Shown piece by piece: positions 61,476 to 64,000 of a stretch of 64,000 bases of DNA; positions within the stretch are counted from its first letter, which is position 1; every line of letters begins with the position of its first letter. The stretch lies in the NCBI RefSeq assembly GCF_016919405.1, contig NZ_CP070354.1:628001-692000 (forward strand). Direction: 5' to 3'. The stretch is from Ensifer sp. PDNC004 (lineage in GTDB: Bacteria > Pseudomonadota > Alphaproteobacteria > Rhizobiales > Rhizobiaceae). The notes beneath the pieces are model-generated. The model had not been told where the DNA came from. It did no database searches and worked only from the letters and a program-made list of their open reading frames with translations. Both the position numbers and the translations under genes were made by a program.

Positions 61476-62411
61476 ATGACACTCACGAACCGGGTTTCAA
61501 CGGAAGAGATCGCGCTCGGCATCCGCCGGCGCGTGTTCTTCCACACGATGAAGAACAATGGCGGTTATCTCAGCCAGGCCTGCTCGGCCGCTGAGAGCCT
61601 GGCGCTGCTCTATAACGAGCTTCTGACGCTCGGCGAGCCGACCTTGCCGAAGGTGCCGCTGCCGTTTCGCGGTGTTCCTTCTGCGCATAATCCGGACGCT
61701 TTCACCGGTGCCGGCTATCACGGACCGGTCGGGCCGGCGTTCGACCGTTTCTTCATCTCGCCCGCCCACTATGCGCTCGTCATCTATTCGGCGCTGATTG
61801 AGATGGGGCGGATGGACGAGCACGCGCTCGACCATTTCAACAAGGATGGCGGTTCGGTCGAGATGATCGGCGCCGAGCACAGCCCCGGCATGGAAGTGAC
61901 CACGGGCTCGCTGGCGCAGGGTCTCTCCATGGCCTCGGGCGTCGCCTGGGCGCGGTTGCAGAAGAAGGAGCCGGGCAAGGTCTGGGTCTACATGTCGGAT
62001 GGCGAATTCCAGGAAGGCCAGACCTGGGAGTGCCTTGCGGCGATGAGCTATCATGGCATCGACAACATCCGCGTCGTCGTCGACGTGAACCGCCAGCAAT
62101 GCGACGGCGCGATGTCGTCGGTGCTCGACCTTGGCGATCTTGCGGCCCGCGTCAGCGCCTTCGGCGTCACCTGCCGGTCGGTGGACGGTCATGATCTCGA
62201 CGCGCTGAGGGCCGCGGCCGGAAGCGCGGAACCGGGCAAGCCGCTGGTGATCCTCGCCAACACCTCACCCTACCAGGGCATGGACTTCCTCAAAAAACGT
62301 TTCCCGCGGCTTCACTACGTGCGTTTCAAGAGCGCGGAAGAGCGGCTTGAAATGCAGGCGGCACTTGCGGCCGAACTCGGCGTCGACGCCGACGCAATGA
62401 AAGGGGCCTGA
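61476..62411 (+). CDS. Split transketolase, N-terminal subunit
   Basis: A 311-residue thiamine diphosphate subunit. The ThDP-Mg motif MSDGEFQEGQTWE (about residue 170, ending in the Asn of VVVDVNR) and IGAEHSPGMEVTTGSLAQGL (phosphate/ThDP loop) are as in transketolases. Two-gene transketolases often serve special pathways, for example apulose-4-phosphate transketolase. Next to MtnA and a RuBisCO-like protein the ketose used is probably derived from the MtnA product. The ATG at 61476 follows GGAG. The C-terminal subunit follows after 2 bp. Confidence 0.88.
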   Translation: MTLTNRVSTEEIALGIRRRVFFHTMKNNGGYLSQACSAAESLALLYNELLTLGEPTLPKVPLPFRGVPSAHNPDAFTGAGYHGPVGPAFDRFFISPAHYALVIYSALIEMGRMDEHALDHFNKDGGSVEMIGAEHSPGMEVTTGSLAQGLSMASGVAWARLQKKEPGKVWVYMSDGEFQEGQTWECLAAMSYHGIDNIRVVVDVNRQQCDGAMSSVLDLGDLAARVSAFGVTCRSVDGHDLDALRAAAGSAEPGKPLVILANTSPYQGMDFLKKRFPRLHYVRFKSAEERLEMQAALAAELGVDADAMKGA

Positions 62412-62413
62412 AC

Positions 62414-63415
62414 ATGGTCGAGATCGTCAATCGTCCCTACGCCAAGGCATTCGAAACCTTTGCCACCGCACGGCCCGAGGTCCTCTGCCTTTCCGCTGAC
62501 CTGACATCCTCCTGCGAGGTCGACGGCTTCCGCGACCGGCATCCGCAGAAATTCCTCTCGCTCGGCATGGCCGAGCAGAACATGCTGTCCTTTGCTGGCG
62601 GGCTGGCGATGGAAGGCTACCGCCCGTTCATTCACACCTTTTCGGTCTTCCTCTACCGCCGCCCCTACGACCAACTCATCAACTCCATCGCCTATTCCAA
62701 CCGCAAGGTTCGGCTGATGGGCTTCCTGCCCGGCATCACCACGCCCGGCGGCATCACCCATCAGGCGATCGAAGACATTGCGGTCTTGCGCGCCGTACCG
62801 AACATGACGATCCTCGAGACCGGTGACGCCACCGAGGTTGAGACCGTTCTCGATGTGGCCGACAGCATCGACGGGCCCGTCTATGTGCGCGTGCTCCGCG
62901 GCGAGGTCCCGCGTCTCTTCTCCACGCCTTTCGCGTTCAACAAGCTGCGGGTCCTGTCCGAGGGCGACGACATACTCGTCGTTTCCTCGGGCGTCTGCAC
63001 CGAGGAAGCGCTGCGCGCCACCCAACCGCTTCAGGCACGCGGCATCGGCATCACCCACCTGCACGCCTCGACCCTGAAACCCTTCGATCGCGACGGCCTC
63101 TTGAAGGCCGCGCGTGGCAAGAAGGGGGTCGTCACGCTGGAAAACCACACCATCGTCGGTGGCCTCGGCTCGCTCGTTGCGGAAATTCTGGCCGAAGAAG
63201 GCCTCGGCGTCCGCCTGAAGCGGCTCGGCCTCAACGACACCTTCGCCCATGGCGCGTCCAAGCCCTACCTCATGAAGAAGTATGGGCTCGATGCGAGCGC
63301 GCTCGTTGGCGCGATCGGAGATCTCGTCGGAAAGCCGCTGGAGATTGGCGAGGACGAATTGACGGAGGTCCGCATCGATCACGTGCATTCGGCACAGAAG
63401 GCGGAGGCGCTCTAG
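62414..63415 (+). CDS. Split transketolase, C-terminal subunit
   Basis: A 333-residue partner with the pyrimidine-binding and C-terminal domains. FLSLGMAEQNMLSFAGGLAM carries the catalytic Glu that activates ThDP; FSVFLYRRPYDQLINSIAYS and GITHQAIEDIAVLRAVPNMT are typical; a transketolase_C domain follows from about residue 195. It forms the active site with the preceding subunit. Its TAG overlaps the GTG of the RuBisCO-like gene by one base, so the two are coupled. Confidence 0.88.
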   Translation: MVEIVNRPYAKAFETFATARPEVLCLSADLTSSCEVDGFRDRHPQKFLSLGMAEQNMLSFAGGLAMEGYRPFIHTFSVFLYRRPYDQLINSIAYSNRKVRLMGFLPGITTPGGITHQAIEDIAVLRAVPNMTILETGDATEVETVLDVADSIDGPVYVRVLRGEVPRLFSTPFAFNKLRVLSEGDDILVVSSGVCTEEALRATQPLQARGIGITHLHASTLKPFDRDGLLKAARGKKGVVTLENHTIVGGLGSLVAEILAEEGLGVRLKRLGLNDTFAHGASKPYLMKKYGLDASALVGAIGDLVGKPLEIGEDELTEVRIDHVHSAQKAEAL

Positions 63416-64000
63416 TGGCTCCGCGTTTCACCGTCACCTACTACGTGCGCGCCGCTGAGGCCGAGGAGGCTAAGGCGCGCGCGCTCGACATCGCGCTGGA
63501 GCAGACCGTCGAAATTCCGCGCAGCGCTGTTCCCAAAGGCTATGTCGAGGATGAGATCCTCGGCAAGCTGGAGGACCTGAAGCCGGATCCGGCCGGCCGG
63601 CCGGGCTTTCTCGCCACGATCTCCTATTCCGACGACGATGTCGGCGGCGACTTTCTGCAGCTCTTGAACGTCATCTTCGGCAACAGTTCCATCAAGCCCG
63701 GCCTGAAGGTCGAGGATATCGGTCTTTCTCCGGGTATCCTTGCGCTTTGCGCAGGACCGAAGCACGGTATTGCCGGGCTTCGTGCCCGCGCAGGCGTGGG
63801 CGAAAGCCCTCTTTTGATGTCGGCGATCAAGCCCGTCGGGCTTTCGACATCCGAACTTGCGCGCCGTGCCCACGATTTCGCGCTTGGCGGCATGCACTTC
63901 GTCAAGGACGACCACGGTCTCGTCGATCAGGTGACGTCGCCTTTTTCCGAACGCCTGAGGGCCTGCATCGCGGCCGTCGGCGAGGCCAATGCCAAAACCG
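63415..64000 (+). CDS. RuBisCO-like protein (form IV), N-terminal part
   Basis: The first about 195 residues of a RuBisCO-large-subunit-like protein, cut by the window end. The N-terminal domain contains LLNVIFGNSSIKPGLKVEDI, typical of the superfamily. The barrel begins with MSAIKPVGLS, where the catalytic Lys175 equivalent is kept but the second Lys (177) is Val. FVKDDHGL is the metal-ligand motif KxDE with the Glu204 equivalent changed to His. True CO2 fixation is therefore excluded. Such form IV proteins act as isomerases, enolases, decarboxylases or hydrolases on ketose phosphates. GTG start, overlapping the previous stop. Confidence 0.9.
   Translation, partial: MAPRFTVTYYVRAAEAEEAKARALDIALEQTVEIPRSAVPKGYVEDEILGKLEDLKPDPAGRPGFLATISYSDDDVGGDFLQLLNVIFGNSSIKPGLKVEDIGLSPGILALCAGPKHGIAGLRARAGVGESPLLMSAIKPVGLSTSELARRAHDFALGGMHFVKDDHGLVDQVTSPFSERLRACIAAVGEANAKT

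Noticed and set aside
63415..64000. True RuBisCO (carbon fixation) assignment
   Set aside because: The metal ligand Glu204 equivalent is His and Lys177 is Val, and there is no small subunit or phosphoribulokinase nearby.

Overview
The window looks like DNA from a fast-growing rhizobium of the Sinorhizobium/Ensifer type. The evidence is high-GC alphaproteobacterial coding sequence, SyrB-like small regulators, a FixK/FNR-type box, rhizobial-style ABC sugar operons and sugar-acid catabolism. No tRNA, rRNA, CRISPR array or replication origin was seen. All assignments come from reading the sequence; no database search was run.

Positions 1-18000 are a loosely packed accessory region. It holds MarC, a DUF2254 membrane protein broken by an in-frame amber codon, an MscS channel, a VIT-like membrane protein, a polyphosphate kinase (PPK2) and a CYTH protein, with a FixK-like box in the divergent MscS/VIT promoter. 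Three SyrB-like coiled-coil proteins follow in tandem. An IS21-family istB remnant is joined to the tail of a GNAT acetyltransferase. Then come a Bcr/CflA exporter, an XRE regulator, a FabMG-like protein, a Qnr-like pentapeptide protein and an orphan TadG-like protein.

Positions 18100-33300 form two linked loci around a LacI regulator. One carries a fused-permease ABC transporter with two tandem binding proteins, an inositol-monophosphatase-family enzyme and a cysteine phosphatase. The other carries a second copy of both phosphatases, a metallophosphoesterase, an HTH-only RpiR protein and a Na/Pi transporter, divergent from an MFS transporter. I infer uptake and dephosphorylation of a phosphorylated sugar or cyclitol, with phosphate moved by the Na/Pi protein.

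Positions 33300-36500 hold a probable small RNA with an anti-Shine-Dalgarno loop, a CPA1 antiporter, a NUDIX protein and a WGR protein. Positions 36600-51600 are an L-fucose-type non-phosphorylating pathway: ABC importer, mutarotase, oxidoreductase, lactonase, L-fuconate dehydratase, dehydrogenase and diketo-acid hydrolase, giving pyruvate and lactate. An IclR regulator sits beside it. A 29-nt motif before three transcription units suggests one regulon, which includes a CoA-transferase/MaoC unit with a binding-protein homologue that lacks a signal peptide.

Positions 51800-64000 carry a SorC regulator, a RhaD-type aldolase/dehydrogenase fusion and a small protein very like type II (DfrB/R67) dihydrofolate reductase. 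Then comes a divergent locus: a ribose-type ABC transporter on one side, and methylthioribose-kinase-like, MtnA, split transketolase and RuBisCO-like protein genes on the other. This last set is the best candidate for an undescribed pathway. The RuBisCO-like gene runs off the window end.
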